Of a DNA stretch of 6,164 nt, positions 1-5,413 are shown piece after piece. Both the position numbers and the translations under genes were made by a program. Position 1 is the stretch's first letter. The number at the start of each line of letters is the position of its first letter. Under the pieces are notes generated by a model. It was not told the origin of the DNA. It saw only the letters and a program-made list of their open reading frames with translations, and made no database searches. The DNA is from Sphingomonas paucimobilis (GTDB taxonomy: Bacteria > Pseudomonadota > Alphaproteobacteria > Sphingomonadales > Sphingomonadaceae). The DNA is taken from NCBI GenBank assembly GCA_945860425.1, contig CAMAQU010000108.1, forward strand, positions 1 to 6,164, read 5' to 3'.

Positions 1-477
1 ATAAGGGATAACACGCGCAATGGTATCTTTCAGGCTTTCGGTCGCGGGAACCTTGATCCCGGCATAGCGGCGATCCTTGGACAGATCATAAGGGCTGCCC
101 GGTTCCAGCGGCGGGGGTGGCACATCAAAGCTGCGGCGCCAAATTTTAACTTGTGCCTCGCCGTGCTTGGCGGCTGTCTCTGCCTTATCCAGGCCCGTCA
201 GTCCGCCATAATGCCGTTCATTGAGGTGCCAGTCCTTCTCCACCGGAAGCCAGAGCCGCCCCATTTCCTCCAGCGCAAGGTTGAGCGTTTTGATCGCGCG
301 TGTTTGCAGCGAGGTGAAGCAGCAGTCGAAATCTAGCCCCTTGTCGCGCATCAACTGACCAGCCGCGCGCGCCTCAGCCGCGCCCTTTTCGGTCACATCG
401 ACATCCCACCAGCCGGTGAAGCGATTTTCCAGATTCCAGCTGGATTGGCCGTGGCGAATGAGAACAAGGGTGGGCAT
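1..477 (-). CDS. gpmA: 2,3-bisphosphoglycerate-dependent phosphoglycerate mutase, 5' part (3' end beyond the window)
   Basis: Interconverts 3-phosphoglycerate and 2-phosphoglycerate in the cytosol, in lower glycolysis and gluconeogenesis. The visible 159 residues start MPTLVLIRHGQSSWN, which is the histidine phosphatase superfamily signature; His9 is the residue expected to be phosphorylated and Arg8 its phosphate-binding partner. Arg60 (TSLQTRAIKT) and Glu87 in NERHYGGLTG match the other conserved active-site positions of the cofactor-dependent mutases. The second catalytic His lies past the left edge, so about one third of the usual 230-250 residue protein is missing only because the window ends. 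The ATG at 477-475 is preceded by GGAGAT (486-491, minus strand) at 8 bases. It lies downstream of the DUF1244 gene on the same strand with an 83-base gap, so the two may be co-transcribed. The frame is intact throughout. Confidence 0.97.
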   Translation of the reverse strand, partial: MPTLVLIRHGQSSWNLENRFTGWWDVDVTEKGAAEARAAGQLMRDKGLDFDCCFTSLQTRAIKTLNLALEEMGRLWLPVEKDWHLNERHYGGLTGLDKAETAAKHGEAQVKIWRRSFDVPPPPLEPGSPYDLSKDRRYAGIKVPATESLKDTIARVIPY

Positions 478-485
478 TGGATTGG

Positions 486-507
486 ATCTCCGGTCTGGGA
501 TGCCCAG
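486..507 (-). promoter_or_regulatory. gpmA ribosome binding site with adjacent small hairpin
   Basis: Read on the minus strand, GGAGAT (491-486) lies 8 bases before the gpmA ATG. Three bases upstream of it is a perfect 5-bp inverted repeat, CTGGG-CAT-CCCAG (507-495). A hairpin this close to the ribosome binding site could affect initiation, but its 3-base loop and short stem make that speculative. The ribosome binding site itself is secure. Confidence 0.55.
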
Positions 508-560
508 CCTCTAGCCATAGTGCGCCGCTACTGGCAAGCGCCCGCCTTTGTCGCTGGGTC

Positions 561-851
561 TTAGCGGGGGTTGCGCGTGAGGCTTTCTTCCATGCGGCGT
601 AATTGCTCTTCTGTTGCAGGCTGCTGGTGCTGCGCCTTCCAGTCTGAATAGGCCATGCCGTAAATCAGGGCGCGTCCATCTTCCTTGGGCATAGCGCCTG
701 CTTCGGCGACCCAATCGCCAAGGCAATTGCGGCAAAATCCCGCCAGGCCCATCAAATCAACATTCTGGGCATCAGTGCGATGTTGAAGATGCCGGACAAG
801 TCGCCGAAATGCTGCCGCCGCCGTAGCGTCATCAAGTGTATTTATATCCAT
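561..851 (-). CDS. DUF1244 family protein (function unknown)
   Basis: A 96-residue soluble protein of the DUF1244 family (Pfam PF06844), small proteins widespread in proteobacteria with no established function. The family signature is clear: DLMGLAGFCRNCLGDW at residues 32-47, with paired cysteines Cys40 and Cys43, then GMAYSDWKAQHQ at 65-76 and a Glu/Arg-rich C-terminal helix. There is no signal peptide or membrane segment. The CxxC pair could bind metal or be redox-active, which is inference only. I chose the ATG at 851-849 because AAGAGG lies 10 bases upstream and MDINTLDD is a typical family start; a TTG 11 codons upstream (884-882) keeps the frame open but adds residues unlike the family. 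It lies upstream of gpmA on the same strand and is divergent from pyk, with a 70-base shared upstream region. Confidence 0.9.
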   Translation of the reverse strand: MDINTLDDATAAAAFRRLVRHLQHRTDAQNVDLMGLAGFCRNCLGDWVAEAGAMPKEDGRALIYGMAYSDWKAQHQQPATEEQLRRMEESLTRNPR

Positions 852-865
852 AATCGCCGGGCCTC

Positions 866-894
866 TTGATTGAATGATTCCCAATAGCCGCTAT
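866..894 (+). promoter_or_regulatory. possible sigma-70-type promoter for pyk
   Basis: TTGATT (866-871), a 17-base spacer and CGCTAT (889-894) resemble the -35 and -10 boxes of a housekeeping promoter. This would give a transcript starting near position 900 with a leader of roughly 20 bases before the pyk TTG. The -10 box is a poor match, and the element overlaps the 5' leader of the divergent DUF1244 gene, so this is only a candidate. Confidence 0.3.
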
Positions 895-911
895 GAAGAA
901 GATCGAGAAGT

Positions 912-924
912 GGAGTAAATTTTG
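912..924 (+). promoter_or_regulatory. pyk ribosome binding site and TTG start
   Basis: GGAG at 912-915 is followed by 6 bases and then TTG at 922-924. An in-frame TAA at 916-918 blocks any longer protein apart from an unlikely ATT start. The next in-frame alternative, GTG at 955, would remove part of the conserved N-terminal strand and has no ribosome binding site. The TTG start is therefore well supported. Confidence 0.8.
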
Positions 925-2379
925 ACCCAGTATCTGCCCCCGCGTGGCCGTAAAGTGCGTATTCTAGCAACCCTTGGTCCGGCAAGCCGCAGCCCAGAGA
1001 TGATAGGCAAGCTATTTCGCGCCGGGGCAGACGCGTTTCGCATCAATATGAGCCATGGGTCGCAGGCAGATCGGATCGAGATTTTTCAATCCATTCGGGC
1101 GCTGGAAAAATTGCACGGTCGGCCCACGACCATTCTTGTTGATCTGCAAGGGCCAAAGCTGCGTGTTGGCCGGTTCAAGGATGGCAAGGTTGATCTGGTA
1201 AAGGGCCGCAGATTCCAGCTCGATATGGATCCCGCGCCGGGCGATGAAAAGCGCGTCTGCCTGCCGCATCGGGAGGTGTTTGAAGCGCTGGAGGTTGGCT
1301 CGCGCCTTTTACTGGATGATGGCAAGCTCGTGCTTCGCGTGACGGAGATTGGCACAAAGGCGCTGATGACCCATGTCGAGGTGGGGGGTGTGCTTTCGGA
1401 CAATAAGGGACTGAATGTGCCCGATGTTGTCGTGCCGCTGGCCGCATTGACAGAAAAGGATCGGTCCGATCTCGCCTTTGCTATTGACCAAGGGGCGGAC
1501 TGGATCGCGTTGTCCTTCGTGCAGCGGCCGGAAGATGTGGCCGAAGCGCGCAAGCTGATTGGCGGCAAGGCCGCTTTGCTGGCGAAGATTGAAAAGCCCG
1601 CAGCACTTGATCGGTTGGAGGGCATACTTGAGCTTGCCGATGCTGTTATGGTTGCGCGCGGAGACCTTGGCGTCGAACTGCCGCCAGAAGCCGTGCCGCC
1701 TGCCCAAAAGCGGATTGTGGAAACAGCCCGCAAGCTCGGCAAGCCCGTTGTCGTTGCAACGCAGATGCTGGAATCGATGATTAAGGCCCCCACGCCAACG
1801 CGCGCTGAAGTGTCGGACGTTGCCACGGCCATTTATGACGGGGCTGATGCTGTGATGCTCTCTGCTGAAAGTGCGGCAGGGGATTGGCCGGAAGAAGCCG
1901 TCAGCATGATGGATCGCATTGCGCTCAGCGTTGAGGGCGACAAGGGCTATAGCGCGCGCCTGCATTTTACCGAGACGGACGCGGACCCGACAACGGCAGA
2001 TGCGCTTGCTGCGGCTGCCTTTGACATTACGCAAACCGTCTCTGCCAAGGCGATTATTTGTTATACAACGTCAGGCTCAACCGCGCGCCGCATCGCGCGC
2101 GAACGTCCGGGCGTGCCGATCGTTGTGCTGACCCCTAAAATGCGCACGGCCCGCGAAACTGGCCTGCTCTGGGGCACGCATCCGGTGCATACGCGCGATG
2201 TCCATTCCTTTGAGGAAATGGTGGCTAAGGCCAAACGCATGGCGCTGCGCCATGGGCTGGCAAAGGGTGGGGATCGTGTGGTCGTGATGGCGGGTGTTCC
2301 CTTTGGAACGCCGGGGGCCACCAATGTCCTTCACGTGGTGCGCCTCACCGGCGATGAGTTGAAGGGGCATAAGAGCTAA
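922..2379 (+). CDS. pyk: pyruvate kinase, PykA-like, with potassium-independence signature
   Basis: Converts phosphoenolpyruvate and ADP to pyruvate and ATP in the cytosol, the last step of glycolysis and the Entner-Doudoroff pathway. At 485 residues it is full length. The TIM-barrel domain (about 8-85 and 180-345) carries RINMSHG with Arg40, Asn42 and Ser44; catalytic Lys222 and metal ligand Glu224 in AKIEKP; Asp248 in ARGDLG; and Thr280 in ATQMLESM. The B domain lid spans about 86-175 and the C-terminal domain about 355-480, where TTSGSTARRIARERP (382-396) matches the phosphate-binding effector loop. LQGPKLRV (75-82) has Lys79 where potassium-dependent enzymes have Glu117 (rabbit muscle numbering), with Leu, Gln and Val at the linked positions 113, 114 and 120; in the published classification this set marks enzymes that do not need K+. 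It starts with TTG and is divergent from DUF1244-gpmA. No clear terminator follows, so read-through into the sulfatase gene is possible. Confidence 0.98.
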   Translation: MTQYLPPRGRKVRILATLGPASRSPEMIGKLFRAGADAFRINMSHGSQADRIEIFQSIRALEKLHGRPTTILVDLQGPKLRVGRFKDGKVDLVKGRRFQLDMDPAPGDEKRVCLPHREVFEALEVGSRLLLDDGKLVLRVTEIGTKALMTHVEVGGVLSDNKGLNVPDVVVPLAALTEKDRSDLAFAIDQGADWIALSFVQRPEDVAEARKLIGGKAALLAKIEKPAALDRLEGILELADAVMVARGDLGVELPPEAVPPAQKRIVETARKLGKPVVVATQMLESMIKAPTPTRAEVSDVATAIYDGADAVMLSAESAAGDWPEEAVSMMDRIALSVEGDKGYSARLHFTETDADPTTADALAAAAFDITQTVSAKAIICYTTSGSTARRIARERPGVPIVVLTPKMRTARETGLLWGTHPVHTRDVHSFEEMVAKAKRMALRHGLAKGGDRVVVMAGVPFGTPGATNVLHVVRLTGDELKGHKS

Positions 2380-2444
2380 CCGGGCAATATTTGCTTGCGC
2401 TTGCGGGCCGCTCCGGGCGATGAAGATGGCTATTGTCATATGAT

Positions 2445-2480
2445 CGGGCAGAATAGCCCGGCATCGTCAGGGAGAGCAGA
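2445..2480 (+). promoter_or_regulatory. hairpin and ribosome binding site upstream of the alkyl sulfatase gene
   Basis: CGGGC-AGAATA-GCCCG (2445-2460) forms a 5-bp stem with a 6-base loop. It is followed 8 bases later by AGGGAGA (2469-2475), the ribosome binding site of the gene starting at 2481. No T-run follows the stem, so it does not look like a standard terminator for pyk. It could stabilise the transcript or influence initiation, but that is inference. Confidence 0.4.
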
Positions 2481-4442
2481 ATGAACCGGATTTTCGCCGC
2501 AACGGCCGTTGCACTTGTGTTGGCTGCACCCGCTTTCGGTCGGGAGCCACCTGCCCCCGGCAGCGTGACACGCGCCACGGCGGAGGCGAATGCCCGTGTC
2601 GCAACCCAACTCCCTTTGAATGATCCATCGGATTTTGCCGATGCGACGCATGGGCGCCTCGCGCAAATTGAAGGTGGCGTCATCCGCAATGCCAAGGGGG
2701 ATGTTGTTTGGGATGCCAATGCCTATGCCTTTATCAAGGGGGATGCACCGGCGAGTGTGAATCCGTCGCTTTGGCGTCAGTCAAAGCTCAATGTTGAGCA
2801 TGGGCTGTTTGAGGTTGTGCCCGGTATCTACCAGTTTCGAGGCTATGATGTTTCGGTGATGACGATCATCCGGGGTAAGACCGGCTGGATCATCGTCGAC
2901 CCGCTCACCGCCGTTGAGACGGCTGCTGCTGGGATGGAGCTGGTGCGCAAGACGCTCGGCGATCGACCGATTACGGGGATAATCTTCACGCATAGTCATG
3001 GCGATCATTATGGCGGGGTGGCGGCCCTTGCGACGCCAGAAGTGCTGGCATCCGGCAAAATCCCGATCATCGCGCCGCATGGCTTTACCGATGAAGCCAT
3101 CAGTGAGAATGTGCTGGCCGGCATCTATATGGGCCGCCGTGCGGGCTTTCAATTTGGTGCCGCTCTTCCAAGGAGCGTGACAGGCCAAATTGGAACTGGG
3201 CTTGGTCAGGCCTTGCCGGTCAATAATCGGGGATCCTTTGCCCGCCCGACGCTGGAAGTTGCCCGGGGTGCCGCACCCATTGTGGTGGATGGTGTCACCT
3301 TTGAATTTATTGATGCCGCAGGTTCTGAAGCGCCTGCGGAATTCATGTTCTATCTGCCAGAGTTTAAGGCGCTCAGTTCGTCCGAAGTGGCAACGGCGAC
3401 GTTCCATAATGTGCTGACGCAGCGGGGTGCCAAGGCGCGCGACACACTCAATTGGTCAAAGGCCATTGATGCGGCATTGCGCACTTATGGGGACAAGGCC
3501 GATGTGGTCTTTGGATCGCATAACTGGCCAAGCTGGGGTCAGGATAACGTCAAGACATTCCTGACCCATCATCGCGATACCTATCGCTTCATCCATGATC
3601 AGGTTCTGCGCCTTGCCAATAGCGGTGAAACGGCAACCGAAATTGCCGAGCAGGTCGGCGAACCCGCGCATGCCAAGACGGATTTTTCGACCCGCGGCTA
3701 TTATGGAACCTATAACCATAATGCGAAGGCGGTTTTCCAATATTATTTCGGCTGGTGGGATGGCGTTCCCGCCAATTACAACCGTCACATCCCGACCGAG
3801 GAATCACAGCGTTATGTCGCGGCCATGGGCGGCGCGAAAAAAGCCTTGGCGATCGGGATCAAAGCCTATGATGCGGGCGATTATCGCTGGTCGTCCACCG
3901 TGTTGAACCACATTGTCTTTGCGGACCCTGCGAACCAGCCCGCGCGCAATTGGCTTGCGGCCAGCTATGAGCAGCAAGGGTTTCAGGCGGAAGCTGGCAC
4001 CTGGCGCAATGTCTTCCTGCAAGCCGCACAAGAGTTACGCAATGGGGTGCCGCCATCGCGGATTGATGTCGCGGGCGCAGGTGTGATCCGGGCCTTGCCA
4101 ACAGCCAATCTGATGGATGCGCTGGCCGCCCGGTTTAATCCAGCCAAGTCAACGCGTCCGAATACGACCGTTCAAATTGTCTTTAAGGACCGCAATGAAA
4201 TGGTCGCCTTGCATGTCGGCCCATCCGTGCTGTTCCCTAGCATGGGGCAGAAGCTGGATGCGCCAACGGCTACGCTGACGACCACGCGGGCTGTCTTTGA
4301 CGGGATGATACTTCAGACGGTTGATATTGGTGCCGCCATGCAGTCGGGGGATCTGCAATTTGCCGGCGACCCCAGCGTGATTGGGGCTCTGTTCGGGGCG
4401 TTGGACCGGCCCACAATGTCGTTCAACATTGTGACGCCCTAA
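2481..4442 (+). CDS. secreted alkyl sulfatase, SdsA1-type metallo-beta-lactamase fold
   Basis: Predicted to hydrolyse alkyl sulfate esters such as dodecyl sulfate to the alcohol and sulfate in the periplasm or outside the cell. The 653 residues match the length and three-domain plan of Pseudomonas SdsA1. Residues 1-20 are a signal peptide (positive start, AATAVALVLAAPAFG core), with cleavage likely after Gly20 or Ala18. The metallo-beta-lactamase domain (about 105-350) has THSHGDH at 170-176, giving zinc ligands His171, His173, Asp175 and His176; Glu283 and Glu302 keep the 19-residue spacing of Glu280 and Glu299 in SdsA1, and His347 in GSHNWPSWG supplies the last ligand. Asn310 and Arg315 fit sulfate-binding positions. 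An alkyl sulfatase dimerisation domain follows (about 385-525), then an SCP2-like C-terminal domain (about 530-653) thought to bring in hydrophobic substrate. No sulfate transporter or regulator is adjacent. The chain length of the true substrate cannot be told from sequence. Confidence 0.95.
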   Translation: MNRIFAATAVALVLAAPAFGREPPAPGSVTRATAEANARVATQLPLNDPSDFADATHGRLAQIEGGVIRNAKGDVVWDANAYAFIKGDAPASVNPSLWRQSKLNVEHGLFEVVPGIYQFRGYDVSVMTIIRGKTGWIIVDPLTAVETAAAGMELVRKTLGDRPITGIIFTHSHGDHYGGVAALATPEVLASGKIPIIAPHGFTDEAISENVLAGIYMGRRAGFQFGAALPRSVTGQIGTGLGQALPVNNRGSFARPTLEVARGAAPIVVDGVTFEFIDAAGSEAPAEFMFYLPEFKALSSSEVATATFHNVLTQRGAKARDTLNWSKAIDAALRTYGDKADVVFGSHNWPSWGQDNVKTFLTHHRDTYRFIHDQVLRLANSGETATEIAEQVGEPAHAKTDFSTRGYYGTYNHNAKAVFQYYFGWWDGVPANYNRHIPTEESQRYVAAMGGAKKALAIGIKAYDAGDYRWSSTVLNHIVFADPANQPARNWLAASYEQQGFQAEAGTWRNVFLQAAQELRNGVPPSRIDVAGAGVIRALPTANLMDALAARFNPAKSTRPNTTVQIVFKDRNEMVALHVGPSVLFPSMGQKLDAPTATLTTTRAVFDGMILQTVDIGAAMQSGDLQFAGDPSVIGALFGALDRPTMSFNIVTP

Positions 4443-4514
4443 TTGCGAGAATTTCGACTGGGTTAGTGAAGGGCGTGGTGGAGCCGATTCGGATTTCACC
4501 CGCTTAGAAACGGA

Positions 4515-4549
4515 GCAAGCGCCCGATCCAAAAAAGATCAGGCGCTTGC
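4515..4549. terminator. interrupted palindrome between convergent genes, possible bidirectional terminator
   Basis: The left arm (4515-4523, GCAAGCGCC) pairs with the right arm (4541-4549, GGCGCTTGC). After a C/A mismatch (4524/4540), a further 4 bp pair (GATC 4525-4528 with 4536-4539), closing a 7-base loop CAAAAAA. That makes 13 pairs in all, a very stable hairpin. It lies in the 171-base gap between the sulfatase gene (plus) and rpmJ (minus), where a shared terminator is expected. Neither strand has a strong T-run after the stem; the minus strand has only TTT a few bases beyond. The rest of the gap shows no gene. Confidence 0.5.
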
Positions 4550-4572
4550 CAAGGGCTTATGCCCCGATCATC

Positions 4573-4587
4573 AAAAGCGTCCGACGC
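4573..4587 (-). terminator. small hairpin with T-run downstream of rpmJ
   Basis: On the minus strand, GCGT-CGG-ACGC (4587-4577) is followed directly by TTTT (4576-4573), 26 bases after the rpmJ stop codon. The stem is only 4 bp with a 3-base loop, so on its own it would be a weak intrinsic terminator. The larger palindrome further downstream may do the main work. Confidence 0.3.
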
Positions 4588-4613
4588 GCCAAAGGCACGC
4601 AGATGCGCCGGGA

Positions 4614-4739
4614 TTAGCCCTGGCGCGCCTTGAAACGCTTTTGCGTCTTGTTGATGACGTAGGTACGGCCGCGACGACGAATCACGCGGTTATCCCGGTG
4701 GCGGTCCTTGAGCGACTTGAGTGAATTGCGGATCTTCAT
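4614..4739 (-). CDS. rpmJ: 50S ribosomal protein L36, cysteine-free (type B) form
   Basis: A 41-residue basic protein of the large ribosomal subunit. It begins MKIRNSLKSLKDRHRDNR and continues through VIRRRGRTYVINKTQKRFKA to the terminal RQG, a clear L36 sequence of full length. The zinc-binding cysteines and histidine of the C+ form are absent (no cysteine at all), so this is the C-minus form, related to E. coli YkgO, which needs no zinc. In alphaproteobacteria this form is commonly the only L36; whether a second copy exists here cannot be seen. The ATG at 4739-4737 is the only sensible start; the ribosome binding site is weak (AGG 10 bases upstream). It stands alone, convergent with the sulfatase gene and divergent from the lipoprotein gene, away from the large ribosomal protein operons. 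Confidence 0.97.
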   Translation of the reverse strand: MKIRNSLKSLKDRHRDNRVIRRRGRTYVINKTQKRFKARQG

Positions 4740-4783
4740 GATCGCTTGCCTGTTCTAAGATAAGAATGAAAAATGAAAGCTGC

Positions 4784-4812
4784 CGCCTAAAGAGCGCATT
4801 GATCAAAGTCAA
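4784..4812 (-). promoter_or_regulatory. possible rpmJ promoter
   Basis: On the minus strand, TTGACT (4812-4807) is a good -35 box. A 16 or 17 base spacer leads to TTAGGC or TAGGCG (near 4790-4784), a weak -10 box. The position, about 45 bases before the rpmJ start and inside the 104-base gap shared with the divergent lipoprotein gene, is right for a promoter. Support comes from the -35 match and location only. Confidence 0.3.
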
Positions 4813-4843
4813 GGCAAGGGCCGCCAATTAAGGAGCATTATCG

Positions 4844-5413
4844 ATGCGAAAGCTTTTTCCTCTCGTCCTCTTTCTGGGCGTTTCTGGCTGTGCAGCCTCC
4901 ATTCCCCTTGTGCAAGTGACGCGTTTCCATCTCGGCACCACGCCGATGGCGGGCACTCTGGTCATTGAACCAGCTGCCGACGCGGCGTCCGATAAGTTGG
5001 AATTTGGGGCTTATGCGGCGGCTGTTCGGCGCGAAATGACGCGTTTGGGCTATGGTGATTCGGGAGCACCCGCCTATCGCCTCATCCTGAGCTATAGTCG
5101 GTCAGAACGAAGCGTTGCGCGTCAATCGCCCGTGACTGTGGGCATTGGCGGTGGAACTGGCGGCGGCGGCATTGGCATCGGGATCGGCACCAGCTTTGGC
5201 CTTGGTCGAAAGACCGAGTCGCTGGTCGATACGCGGCTGAGCGTTCAGATGAAGCGCGCCAGTGATGATCTGGTCGTCTGGGAAGGGCGCGCCCAGACCG
5301 AGGCTCCAAACACCGCCCCAGCAGCCCAACCGGGCCTTGCCGCCGATAAGCTTGCCCGTGCGCTGTTTCAGGACTTTCCGGGGGAGTCCGGACGCACTAT
5401 CACCAGTCCATGA
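4844..5413 (+). CDS. DUF4136-like lipoprotein with a glycine-rich segment
   Basis: A 189-residue predicted lipoprotein. Residues 1-15 are a short signal peptide ending in lipobox VSGC, with Cys16 the expected lipidated residue; Ala17 and Ala18 after the cysteine suggest outer-membrane sorting by the Lol rule. The body resembles DUF4136 proteins: a strand near VTRFHLG (25-31), an LEFGAYAAAVRREMTRLGY helix (52-70), a YRLILSYSRSE strand, then VDTRLSVQMKR and LVVWEGRA near 128-150. Residues 100-121 are almost all Gly and Ile (GIGGGTGGGGIGIGIGT), which may be a loop or a membrane-seeking stretch. Function is unknown; family members are envelope proteins. The start is supported by AAGGAG (4830-4835) 8 bases before the ATG. 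Its stop overlaps the start of the M14 carboxypeptidase gene (ATGA), so the two are translationally coupled. Confidence 0.83.
   Translation: MRKLFPLVLFLGVSGCAASIPLVQVTRFHLGTTPMAGTLVIEPAADAASDKLEFGAYAAAVRREMTRLGYGDSGAPAYRLILSYSRSERSVARQSPVTVGIGGGTGGGGIGIGIGTSFGLGRKTESLVDTRLSVQMKRASDDLVVWEGRAQTEAPNTAPAAQPGLAADKLARALFQDFPGESGRTITSP
5371..5392 (+). promoter_or_regulatory. overlapping alternative hairpins ahead of the carboxypeptidase start
   Basis: Inside the last codons of the lipoprotein gene, GGACT (5371-5375) can pair with AGTCC (5385-5389), or TCCGG (5377-5381) can pair with CCGGA (5388-5392). The two stems share bases 5388-5389 and cannot form together. A Shine-Dalgarno-like GGGGGAG (5380-5386) lies across both, but it is 23 bases from the downstream ATG, too far for normal use. 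A regulatory role is speculative. Confidence 0.25.

Noticed and set aside
511..735. Minus-strand frame of 74 codons overlapping the DUF1244 gene.
   Set aside because: Overlaps the family-conserved DUF1244 frame in another register; Arg/Pro-rich shadow without motif.
1086..1832. Open frame of 248 codons on the minus strand inside pyk.
   Set aside because: It lies fully antisense to a pyruvate kinase with every catalytic motif. The translation is Ser/Thr/Arg-rich with no recognisable domain, as expected of a shadow frame in GC-rich coding DNA.
1309..2034. Open frame of 241 codons on the minus strand inside pyk.
   Set aside because: Antisense shadow of pyk; composition unusual (rich in Arg, His, Asn), no family motif and no ribosome binding site noted.
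2380..2440. Possible intrinsic terminator after pyk.
   Set aside because: The stretch is GC-rich, but no stem of more than three pairs followed by a T-run could be found, so no terminator is called.
2781..3407. Open frame of 208 codons on the minus strand inside the alkyl sulfatase gene.
   Set aside because: Antisense to a well-supported gene with conserved zinc ligands on the other strand; no recognisable motif.
4149..4499. Minus-strand frame of 116 codons overlapping the 3' end of the sulfatase gene and the following gap.
   Set aside because: Mostly antisense to the C-terminal domain of the sulfatase; no ribosome binding site or known domain, and the non-overlapping part is under 60 bases.
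4740..4780. TAAGAT and TAAGAAT boxes as a promoter for the lipoprotein gene.
   Set aside because: They resemble -10 boxes, but no acceptable -35 box lies at the right spacing, so no promoter is called.
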